Below are positions 8,799 to 15,791 of a DNA stretch of 64,000 bases, piece by piece. The stretch's first letter is position 1, and each line of letters begins with the position of its first letter. This stretch comes from an uncultured Pseudokineococcus sp. Lineage in GTDB: Bacteria; Actinomycetota; Actinomycetes; Actinomycetales; Quadrisphaeraceae. The position numbers were made by a program, and so were the translations under genes. Below the pieces are notes generated by a model. The model was given only the letters and a program-made list of their open reading frames with translations. It ran no database searches and was not told where the DNA came from. Location of the stretch: contig NZ_CANMPM010000002.1 in NCBI RefSeq assembly GCF_947499845.1, positions 297,515 through 361,514 of the forward strand, read 5' to 3'.

Positions 8799-8828
8799 GG
8801 GGCGGCGCCGTGCGGGGCGGCGCCGTGC
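8799..8828. repeat. 15-bp tandem direct repeat in the kinase/GH4 divergent region
   Basis: GGGGCGGCGCCGTGC occurs twice head to tail (8799-8813, 8814-8828), with the start of a third copy. A minus-strand TACCGT (8840-8835) flanks it on the GH4 side and is a candidate -10 for the kinase operon, so the repeat would sit in its 5' region. It is a candidate operator for the sugar locus. Confidence 0.6.
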
Positions 8829-8889
8829 GGGGCGACGGTAGCCCCTCGCGGGGAGGGCCCGTGGGGCGCGCGCCGCCCGCCGGGGCGGG

Positions 8890-8905
8890 CAGGATCAGGG
8901 GCATG
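8890..8905 (+). promoter_or_regulatory. leaderless-type -10 element and start of the GH4 gene
   Basis: CAGGAT (8890-8895) lies 7 nt before ATG 8903 with no good Shine-Dalgarno, the same pattern seen before argF and lsr2. Confidence 0.5.
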
Positions 8906-10243
8906 AAGCTCGTGCTGGTCGGTGGTGGCGGCTTCCGCGTGCCCCAGGTCGTCGAGGCCGTCGGCGCCGCGGACGCCGCGGTGCGGGTCGACGAGGTGCA
9001 CCTGCTCGACCCCTCCCCCGAGCGGCTCGGGGTCGTGCGGTCGGTGCTCGACCAGCTGGCGCAGCGCCTGCCCCACCCCCCGCGCGTGAGCGTCGGCAGC
9101 GACCTCGACGAGGGGCTCCGGGGCGCGGACTTCGTCTTCTCCGCCATGCGCGTGGGCGGCACGGCCGGCCGCGTGCTCGACGAGCGGGTGGCCCTCGACC
9201 TCGGCGTCCTCGGCCAGGAGACGGTCGGCCCGGGCGGCCTGTCGTACGCCCTGCGGACCCTGCCGCACGCGCGCCACCTCGCCGAGCGCGTCCGCGCGGT
9301 CGCCCCCGACGCCTGGACCATCAGCTTCACCAACCCCGCCGGCGTCGTCACCGAGGCCATGCGCGCCGTGCTCGGCGAGCGCGTCGTCGGCATCTGCGAC
9401 ACCCCCATCGGGCTCGTGCGCAAGGCCGTGCGCGCCGTGGGCGCGCCCGCCGGGGCGGACGTGACCTTCGACTACGCCGGGCTCAACCACCTCGGCTGGC
9501 TGCGCTCGCTGCGGGTGGACGGCGAGGACCGGCTGCCCGCCCTGCTGGCCGACGACGACGCCCTCGACGGCGTGGAGGAGGCGCGGCTCCTCGGCCCCGA
9601 CTGGGTGCGAGCCACCGGGGCCCTGCCGAACGAGTACCTCTACTACTACTCCTTCCCGCGCGAGGCGACGGAGACGCTCCGCACGGCGACGCAGACGCGC
9701 GGGCAGGTGCTCGACGCCCAGCAGGGCGACTTCTACGCCCGCGCCGCCGCGCACCCCGAGCGCGCGCTCGAGACCTGGGAGCAGGTGCACGCGGCGCGCG
9801 AGGCCGGCTACATGGCCGAGTCGCGCGGCGCGGACGAGGAGCGCCGCGCCGAGGACGTCACCGGCGGCGGCTACCAGCGGGTGGCCCTCGACCTCATGGC
9901 CGCGCTCGTCACCGGCCGCCCGGCGACGATGGTCCTCGACGTCGGGAACGGCGGCGCCCTGCCGGGGCTGCCGGACGAGGCCGTCGTCGAGGTGCCGTGC
10001 ACGGTCGACGCCGACGGCGTGCACCCGCACCCCGTGGCGCCGCTCGCCGGCGACATGCTCGGGCTCGTCCAGCAGGTGAAGGCCTCCGAGCAGCTGCTGC
10101 TCGAGGCCTCGCGGACCCGCTCGCGCGAGGTGGCGTGGCGGGCCTTCGCCGCGCACCCGCTCGTCGACTCCGTCGCCGTCGCGCGCCGTCTCGTCGACAG
10201 CTACCGCGCGGCGATCCCCGAGGTGGGGCGCGCGCTCGACTGA
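8903..10243 (+). CDS. GH4 family NAD-dependent (6-phospho-)glycosidase
   Basis: A 446-residue enzyme of glycoside hydrolase family 4, which cleaves alpha- or beta-glycosides by an oxidation-elimination mechanism using NAD+ and a divalent metal. The N-terminus LVLVGGGGFRVPQVVEA is the dinucleotide-binding loop. GICDTPIGL carries the metal-ligand Cys (about 165) and GLNHLGW the metal-ligand His (about 196). FTNPAG is another family landmark. Members act on 6-phospho-glucosides, maltose-6-phosphate, alpha-galactosides or glucuronides, and the exact specificity is not clear. It is divergent from the PfkB kinase and sugar importer, suggesting shared control through 8752-8902. Confidence 0.9.
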   Translation: MKLVLVGGGGFRVPQVVEAVGAADAAVRVDEVHLLDPSPERLGVVRSVLDQLAQRLPHPPRVSVGSDLDEGLRGADFVFSAMRVGGTAGRVLDERVALDLGVLGQETVGPGGLSYALRTLPHARHLAERVRAVAPDAWTISFTNPAGVVTEAMRAVLGERVVGICDTPIGLVRKAVRAVGAPAGADVTFDYAGLNHLGWLRSLRVDGEDRLPALLADDDALDGVEEARLLGPDWVRATGALPNEYLYYYSFPREATETLRTATQTRGQVLDAQQGDFYARAAAHPERALETWEQVHAAREAGYMAESRGADEERRAEDVTGGGYQRVALDLMAALVTGRPATMVLDVGNGGALPGLPDEAVVEVPCTVDADGVHPHPVAPLAGDMLGLVQQVKASEQLLLEASRTRSREVAWRAFAAHPLVDSVAVARRLVDSYRAAIPEVGRALD

Positions 10244-10276
10244 GGGCGTCGCCGCCGTGGTCGGACGGCCGGGGGG

Positions 10277-11359
10277 TCAGCCCCGCGGCACGAGGTCGAC
10301 GGCGCCGAGCTGCGCCCGCACCGCCAGCTCGGCGGCCTTGAAGGCGTGCGCCTGCGTCATGGCCGTCTCGGTCCGGTCGAGGCAGTCGCGCACGAGCTGC
10401 CCGAAGAAGGGGTAGCCCACCTCGCCCCGCACCTGGACGTGCCGCTCCCCCTCGCCGTTCGCGAGGAACAGGTGGCCCGGGCCGTCCTGCGTGCCGATGT
10501 TCATGTACTTGCGCTGCTCGATGAAGCCCTCGGTCCCGAGGACCAGGCTGCGCCCGTCGCCCCAGGTCTGCAGGCCGTCGGGGGTGAACCAGTCGCAGCG
10601 GAAGTACCCGGTCGCGCCCGTGCTCGTGACGAGCATCGCCTCGCCGAAGTCGTCGAGCCCGGGGTGCTCGGGGTGCGCGTGGTTGGCGACGTGGCTGCGC
10701 ACGACCGTCGCGTCGTCGGCCCCCGTGTAGTGGAGGACCTGCTCGACCTGGTGCGAGCCGATGTCGGTGAGGATGCCGCCGTAGCGGCTCTTGTCGAAGA
10801 ACCAGTCGGGGCGGGTCGCGGCGGACAGGCGGTGCGGGCCGGTGCCGATGACCTGCAGCACGCGGCCGATCGCCCCGGACTCGACGAGCTGCCCCGCGAG
10901 GACGGCCGTCTCGACGTGGACGCGCTCGGAGTAGTAGACGGCGTACATGCGCCCCGTGCGCTCGACGGCGGCCTCCGCCTCGGCGAGCTGCTCGAGCGTC
11001 GTCAGCGGCGCCTTGTCGGTGAAGTAGTCCTTCCCGGCGTCCATGACCCGGACGCCGAGGGCGCACCGGTCGGCGGGGACGGCGGCCCCGGCGACGAGGC
11101 GGACGGCGTCGTCGCCGAGGACCTCGGCCTCCTCGCGGGCCACGCGCGCCTCGGGGAAGCGACGGCGGAAGGCCTCGACCTTCGCCGGGTCGGGGTCGTA
11201 GACCCACGACACCAAGGCTCCTGCTCCCACGAGCCCCTCGCACATCCCGTAGACGTGCCCGTGGTCCAGGCCGACGGCCGCGACGGGGAACTCCCCCGGC
11301 CCGACGACCGGGGCGTGGACGGCCTGCGGGGCGTAGGTGCCCCCGTCGCTCGCGGTCAT
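10277..11359 (-). CDS. Gfo/Idh/MocA family oxidoreductase
   Basis: A 360-residue NAD(P)-dependent sugar or inositol-type dehydrogenase family member. The N-terminal Rossmann strand reads FPVAAVGLDHGHVYGM, a variant of the usual GxGxxG. The dinucleotide-domain motif appears as GKDYFTDKAPLTTLEQL, where DKAP replaces the common EKP, and the Lys is conserved. A GSHQVEQVLHY motif occurs in the C-terminal domain. The start is ATG 11359 because GAGAGGAG precedes it; an upstream in-frame ATG at 11419 lacks a ribosome-binding site. It is convergent with the GH4 gene, 33 bp apart, and plausibly belongs to the same carbohydrate pathway, though its substrate is unknown. Confidence 0.88.
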   Translation of the reverse strand: MTASDGGTYAPQAVHAPVVGPGEFPVAAVGLDHGHVYGMCEGLVGAGALVSWVYDPDPAKVEAFRRRFPEARVAREEAEVLGDDAVRLVAGAAVPADRCALGVRVMDAGKDYFTDKAPLTTLEQLAEAEAAVERTGRMYAVYYSERVHVETAVLAGQLVESGAIGRVLQVIGTGPHRLSAATRPDWFFDKSRYGGILTDIGSHQVEQVLHYTGADDATVVRSHVANHAHPEHPGLDDFGEAMLVTSTGATGYFRCDWFTPDGLQTWGDGRSLVLGTEGFIEQRKYMNIGTQDGPGHLFLANGEGERHVQVRGEVGYPFFGQLVRDCLDRTETAMTQAHAFKAAELAVRAQLGAVDLVPRG

Positions 11360-11488
11360 GGCGCTCCTCTCCGGGCGTGCCGGGGGCGGCTCCTCGTCGG
11401 GCCGCCCGGCCGTGATCACCGCGAGGCTAGTCCGCGCGCCCGCCGGGTGGAAAGCGCATCCCCAGCCACAGCCCGCCGCCCGCGCGCG

Positions 11489-11989
11489 TCAGGCCGACTC
11501 GTCGAGCGCGCGGCGCCAGAGACCGGCCATCCGGTGGCCGCGCGCCACGAGGACCACCCGCTCGACGTCGCTCGTCGCCCCGCGCAGCGCGGCGACGGAG
11601 ACGAGCGCCGCCTCCTCGTCCGGGTAGCCGTAGACGCCGGTCGAGATCGACGGGAAGGCGACCGAGCGCGCCCCCACCTCGTCCGCGCGCGCCAGGGCGG
11701 AGGTGTAGGCCGAGGCGAGCAGCTCGGCGTCCTGCGGCCGGCCGCGGTAGCGCGGCCCGACGGCGTGGACGACCCACCGCACGGGCGCGAGGTCGAAGGC
11801 GGGCGTGACGGCGGCCGACCCGGTCGGGCAGGGCGCCAGCGCCCGCGACGCGCGCACGAGCTCGGGGCCCGCCGCGCGGTGGACCGCGGCGTCGACCCCG
11901 CCCCCGCCCTTGAGCGCCTGGTTCGCCGCCGTGACGACGGCGTCGACCGGCTGCTGCGTGACGTCCCCCTCGACCACCTCGATGCGCAC
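11489..11989 (-). CDS. macro-domain protein (ADP-ribose binding or de-ADP-ribosylating)
   Basis: A 166-residue single macro domain. IEVVEGDVTQQPVDAVV followed by TAANQALKGGGGVDAAVHRAAG is the diagnostic N-terminal region, with the Asn and Gly-rich loop that contact ADP-ribose. PSISTGVYGYP is the second substrate loop. Members hydrolyse O-acetyl-ADP-ribose or remove ADP-ribose from proteins. The start is GTG 11989, two codons before the first strand; the longer reading from 12073 would run through the large hairpin at 12024-12079 and is unlikely. It is divergent from tRNA-Lys and not in an obvious operon. Confidence 0.85.
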   Translation of the reverse strand: MRIEVVEGDVTQQPVDAVVTAANQALKGGGGVDAAVHRAAGPELVRASRALAPCPTGSAAVTPAFDLAPVRWVVHAVGPRYRGRPQDAELLASAYTSALARADEVGARSVAFPSISTGVYGYPDEEAALVSVAALRGATSDVERVVLVARGHRMAGLWRRALDESA

Positions 11990-12023
11990 GCCGCCATGGT
12001 GGCTCCTCAACGCCCGACGGCCA

Positions 12024-12079
12024 CCGGAGGTGGCTGCACCAGGACGGCGTAGAGGCCGTCCTCGTGCAGCCACCTCCGG
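12024..12079. other. large near-perfect hairpin (25-bp arms) in a divergent region
   Basis: Left arm 12024-12048 and right arm 12055-12079 are complementary at 24 of 25 positions around a 6-nt loop (GTAGAG). There is no T-tract. It lies upstream of both the macro-domain gene (minus) and tRNA-Lys (plus), where no gene ends, so it is not an ordinary terminator. It may insulate the two units or bind a regulator. Confidence 0.8.
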
Positions 12080-12143
12080 CCGGACCCTCCGCGCGGCGCC
12101 GGCCTCCGCGTACGGTTGCCCCGCCTCGCCGTCCCGGCGGGCC

Positions 12144-12216
12144 GGGCCTCTAGCTCAACTGGCAGAGCAGCGGACTTTTAATCCGCGGGTTGTGGGTTCG
12201 AGCCCCACGGGGCCCA
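12144..12216 (+). tRNA. tRNA-Lys (anticodon TTT)
   Basis: A 73-nt cloverleaf. The acceptor arm GGGCCTC pairs with GGGGCCC, D-arm TAGCTCAACTGGCAGAGCA, anticodon loop CTTTTAA with anticodon TTT (arms CGGA/TCCG), and T-arm GTGGG-TTCGAGC-CCCAC. The discriminator is A, and CCA is not encoded (CCG follows). No integrase gene or attachment duplication is seen nearby. Confidence 0.97.
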
Positions 12217-12294
12217 CCGACCGCGGGCCCACCGACCGCGGCCGACGACGACGCCCGGCCGCCCACCACGCCAGCCCGGCGCCCTCCGCAGGCC

Positions 12295-12323
12295 TGGACC
12301 GCTCCGTGGCCCCGGGCTACTCT
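12295..12323 (+). promoter_or_regulatory. candidate promoter of the BCCT transporter gene
   Basis: TGGACC (12295-12300) and TACTCT (12318-12323) are 17 bp apart and precede a GAGAGG ribosome-binding sequence and GTG 12358. Confidence 0.4.
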
Positions 12324-12357
12324 CCGCACGCTCCGCCCGGCCACGAGAGGTCCGCAG

Positions 12358-14403
12358 GTGTCCACTGACGAGAACGGCGCTCGACCGGACGACGCCCCGA
12401 GGGGGAGGGGCGGCGCCCTCCGCCGGTCGGTGCGGCGGACCGAGGGGGCGCTGTCCAGCCTCGACTACCGGGTGCCGAAGTACCCGCACGACACCCACCC
12501 GGCCCTCGTGCCCGGGATCAGCATCGACGAGCAGCGACGCCGCTACCGCGTCTCGCGGTTCGTGCTCGCCGTCGCGGGCACCCTCACCGTCGCCTTCGTC
12601 GTCTGGGGGGTCACCTCGCCCGAGACGGTGGCGAGCGCCGCGCAGGCCGCCTACGACTGGGCGACCACCAACCTCGGGTGGATGTTCAACCTCGTCGCGG
12701 TGGTCGTCCTCGTGGCGCTCCTCGGCATCGCCCTGTCGCCGTACGGGAAGATCCCGCTGGGCAAGGAGGGCGAGGAGCCCGAGTTCGGCACCTTCTCCTG
12801 GACCGCGATGCTCTTCGCGGCCGGCCTGGGCGTCGCCGTCCTCTTCTGGGGCCCCGCGGAGCCGCTGACGTACTTCATCACGCCGCCGCCGCTGACCAAC
12901 GACGCCGAGACCGTCGACGCCCTGCACTACGCCTTCGCGCAGACCTACTTCCACTGGGGCTTCCACGCGTGGGCGATCTACGCCGTCATCGGCGGGGCCG
13001 TGGGCTACGTCGCCTACCGCCGCGGGCGCCCGCTGCTCGTGTCGTCCGTATTCCGCTCGCTGTTCGGCGCGAGGGCCACCGACGGCGTCGCGGGCAAGCT
13101 CGTCGACGTCTTCGCCATCGTCGCGACGCTCTTCGGCACCGCCGCGGCGCTCGGGATCGCCGCGCTGCAGATCGGCTCCGGCGTCAGCATCGTGTCCGGC
13201 AGCGGCCCGGTGACGAACACCGTGCTCGTCGCGATCATCGCCGTCCTCACGGCGTGCTTCATCGTCTCGGCCGTCTCGGGCGTCGCCCGGGGCATCCGCT
13301 ACCTGTCGAACACGAACATCCTGCTGACGGTCGGGATGCTCCTGGTCGTGGTGGTCCTCGGCCCCACGCTCTTCCTGCTCAACCTCGTGCCGTCGGCGAT
13401 CATGGAGTACCTCGGGTCCCTGTTCGACCTCATGGGGCGCTCGCTGTCCTGGGGCGAGGAGACGCAGGCCTTCCAGTCGACGTGGACCGTCTACTACTGG
13501 GCCTGGTGGATCTCCTGGGCGCCGTTCGTCGGGATCTTCATCGCGCGCATCTCCCGCGGCCGCAGCATCCGCCAGTTCCTCCTCGGCACGATCTTCATCC
13601 CCTCCGCGCTGATCTTCGTCGCGTACGGCGTCATGGGCGGCACGGCCATCTCGATGTACCGGAGCGGCGCCCCCGGCTTCTCCGACGACATGGCGGCGCC
13701 GGAGGTGCTCTTCGCCCTGCTCGACAACCTGCCCGCGGTGGCGGGCTGGATTCCCTTCGTCGCCATGGCGATCCTCGCCATCTTCTTCATCACCGCGGCG
13801 GACTCCGCCTCGATCGTCATGGGCATGCTCAGCACCGGCGGCTCGCAGACCCCGCCGCGGCCGCTGGTGATCTTCTGGGGCCTCGTCATGGCCGGCATCG
13901 CGGTGGTGATGCTCACGCTCGGCGAGGGCGTGGCGCTGCAGGGCCTGCAGCAGCTCGTCATCGTCACGGCCGTGCCGTTCGCCCTGGTGCTCCTCCTGGC
14001 CGTCGTCGCCTGGTTCAAGGAGCTGCGGACCGACCCCATCGCCCTGCGCCAGCAGTACACGCGCTCGGCGCTCGACAACGCCGTGACCGACGGCATCGAG
14101 CGCTACGGCGACGACTTCGCGGTGCAGGTCACCCGCAGCGAGCACGACCGCGGGGCGGGCGCGGACGTCGACTCCACCAGCGCCGAGTACACCGAGTGGT
14201 ACCAGCGGCGCGACGAGGACGGCGAGCCCGTGGGCTACGACTTCTCCACGGGCGAGTGGGCCGACGGCTACCGCGATCGCGCGGAGGCGGACGGGTCCTC
14301 CACGGCGGACGGCTCCTCTCCCGACGGGGCCTACGGCGAGGTGCCGGACGGGGCACGGGGCGGCGACGGAGCTGCGCCGCGGCCGGAGGTACGGCGGTCC
14401 TGA
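12358..14403 (+). CDS. BCCT family (betaine/choline/carnitine) transporter
   Basis: A 681-residue secondary transporter for compatible solutes such as glycine betaine. After about 60 cytoplasmic residues there are about twelve membrane segments. The conserved Trp-rich family signature is visible as YYWAWWISWAPFVGIFIARI, followed by SRGRSIRQFLLG. AGLGVAVLFWGPAEPL corresponds to the substrate/ion-binding helix. The last 120 or so residues form a long acidic, Ser/Gly/Asp-rich cytoplasmic tail, longer than the osmosensory tail of BetP-type proteins. GTG 12358 has GAGAGG upstream. The gene stands directly after tRNA-Lys but has its own promoter-like sequence. Its likely role is osmoprotection. Confidence 0.93.
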   Translation: MSTDENGARPDDAPRGRGGALRRSVRRTEGALSSLDYRVPKYPHDTHPALVPGISIDEQRRRYRVSRFVLAVAGTLTVAFVVWGVTSPETVASAAQAAYDWATTNLGWMFNLVAVVVLVALLGIALSPYGKIPLGKEGEEPEFGTFSWTAMLFAAGLGVAVLFWGPAEPLTYFITPPPLTNDAETVDALHYAFAQTYFHWGFHAWAIYAVIGGAVGYVAYRRGRPLLVSSVFRSLFGARATDGVAGKLVDVFAIVATLFGTAAALGIAALQIGSGVSIVSGSGPVTNTVLVAIIAVLTACFIVSAVSGVARGIRYLSNTNILLTVGMLLVVVVLGPTLFLLNLVPSAIMEYLGSLFDLMGRSLSWGEETQAFQSTWTVYYWAWWISWAPFVGIFIARISRGRSIRQFLLGTIFIPSALIFVAYGVMGGTAISMYRSGAPGFSDDMAAPEVLFALLDNLPAVAGWIPFVAMAILAIFFITAADSASIVMGMLSTGGSQTPPRPLVIFWGLVMAGIAVVMLTLGEGVALQGLQQLVIVTAVPFALVLLLAVVAWFKELRTDPIALRQQYTRSALDNAVTDGIERYGDDFAVQVTRSEHDRGAGADVDSTSAEYTEWYQRRDEDGEPVGYDFSTGEWADGYRDRAEADGSSTADGSSPDGAYGEVPDGARGGDGAAPRPEVRRS

Positions 14404-14486
14404 CGTCGCCGCGACCGTCCTGAGGACCTTGCCGCCGGCTCCCCGTCGGTGCGACGCTCGTCCTCCCCGGACGAGGAGCCTGCGCC

Positions 14487-15683
14487 GTGCCCGCGACGGA
14501 GACAGGACCCCCTGACCGGCTCCTCAGCGCGCCCTTCGTGGCGCTGTCCGCCTCGGAGCTGGCCTACTTCAGCGCGCAGGGAGCGCTCCTCCCCGTCGTG
14601 CCCCTCTTCGTCGTCGACCGCCTCGACGCCGGGGTGGCGTCGGTGGGAGCCGTCGTCGCGGTGCTCAGCGTCACGGCGCTCGCCCTCCGGCCCCTCGCCG
14701 GCGCCGCCTCCGACCGGTGGGGCCCCGGCGCCCTCCTGGTGGCGGGGGCGCTCGTGGCCGCCGCCGCGGCGGCGGGGCACGGCGCCGTCGACGCGCTGCC
14801 CGCCCTCGTCGCCCTCCGGGTCGCCCTCGGGGCGGCCGAGGCCGCCTACCTCGTGGCCGCGGTGGCCGCGCTGGCCGACCTCGCGCCGCCCCACCGGCGC
14901 GGCGAGGCCATGAGCTACAGCTCGCTGGGCCTCTACGTCGGCATCGGCCTGGGTCCGCTGCTCGGCGAGGCGCTGCTGCGCCGCGCGGGCTTCGGCGCGG
15001 TCTGGGCGGCCGTCGCCCTGCTGGCGGGCGCCGCCGCCCTCCTCGCGCTCGTCGTCGGGGCCCGGGCCCCCCGAGACCCAGGGCCGCCAGCGGCGACCCG
15101 ACCCTCCCGCTCCCGCGGCCGGGACGTGCGACGGCTCGTCCGCCCCGCCGCGGCCCTCACCGCCGGCGTGGTGGCGGCCGCCGGCTTCCTCGCCTTCGCC
15201 GCCCTGCACGCCCGGGGGGTGGGGCTGCCCGGCGCCGGGACGGTGCTCCTCACCTACGGAGGCGTCGTCGTGGCGACCCGGCTCGCCGCCGCACGCCTCG
15301 TCGACCGGGGGTCCCCCGTGCGCCTGGTGGCGCTGGCCCTCCTCCTCGGCTCCGCGGGGCTGGCGCTCATGGCCGCGGTCCCCTCCGCCGCGGGGCTGCA
15401 CGCCGGTGCGGCGGTCCTGGCGGTCGGCGTCGCCCTCCTCACGCCCTCCGTCTACCGCCTCATGGTCGAGGCGGCGCCGGACGCCCCGTCCGGCACGGTC
15501 GCCGCGACCTTCACCGTGGCCCTCGACGTGGGCCTCGGGGCGGGGCCGCTCGTCTTCGGCCTCGTCGCCGCCGGAGGGGGCGGCACGACGAGCGCCCTCG
15601 CCGTGGGCGTCGGCGTCGCCCTCGCCGGCGCGCTGGTCGCCGCATCCGCGGGGCCGGCCGGCCACCGTCGACGCCGGGCCTGA
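14487..15683 (+). CDS. MFS transporter
   Basis: A 398-residue major facilitator superfamily protein with about twelve hydrophobic segments in two halves, separated by an Arg/Pro-rich loop near residues 195-215. The loop 2-3 motif appears as LRPLAGAASDRWGP, the usual GxxxDRxGRR-like signature. PHRRGEAMSYSSLGLYVGIGLGPLLGE in the fifth segment suggests a drug or metabolite exporter, but no substrate is assigned. GTG 14487 follows GAGGAG. A small hairpin (CTCGTCC/GGACGAG) lies just upstream, between this gene and the BCCT gene. Confidence 0.88.
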   Translation: MPATETGPPDRLLSAPFVALSASELAYFSAQGALLPVVPLFVVDRLDAGVASVGAVVAVLSVTALALRPLAGAASDRWGPGALLVAGALVAAAAAAGHGAVDALPALVALRVALGAAEAAYLVAAVAALADLAPPHRRGEAMSYSSLGLYVGIGLGPLLGEALLRRAGFGAVWAAVALLAGAAALLALVVGARAPRDPGPPAATRPSRSRGRDVRRLVRPAAALTAGVVAAAGFLAFAALHARGVGLPGAGTVLLTYGGVVVATRLAAARLVDRGSPVRLVALALLLGSAGLALMAAVPSAAGLHAGAAVLAVGVALLTPSVYRLMVEAAPDAPSGTVAATFTVALDVGLGAGPLVFGLVAAGGGGTTSALAVGVGVALAGALVAASAGPAGHRRRRA

Positions 15684-15791
15684 ACGGCCGGCGTCGTCCG
15701 CTCGTGGCTGCTCGACCAGCGGGGACCGACCACGGGCCGGGCGGCTGCACCCGCGGTCAAGACCGGCGCCGGTCGTGCCGACTCCTCGAGC

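Noticed and set aside
12144..12216. tRNA-Lys as an integration site for a genomic island
   Set aside because: No integrase, no duplicated tRNA 3' end within the window, and the genes beyond it have the same base composition.
12190..12357. N-terminal extension of the BCCT transporter back into tRNA-Lys
   Set aside because: The frame runs through the tRNA gene; GTG 12358 has a proper ribosome-binding sequence and a promoter-like region upstream.
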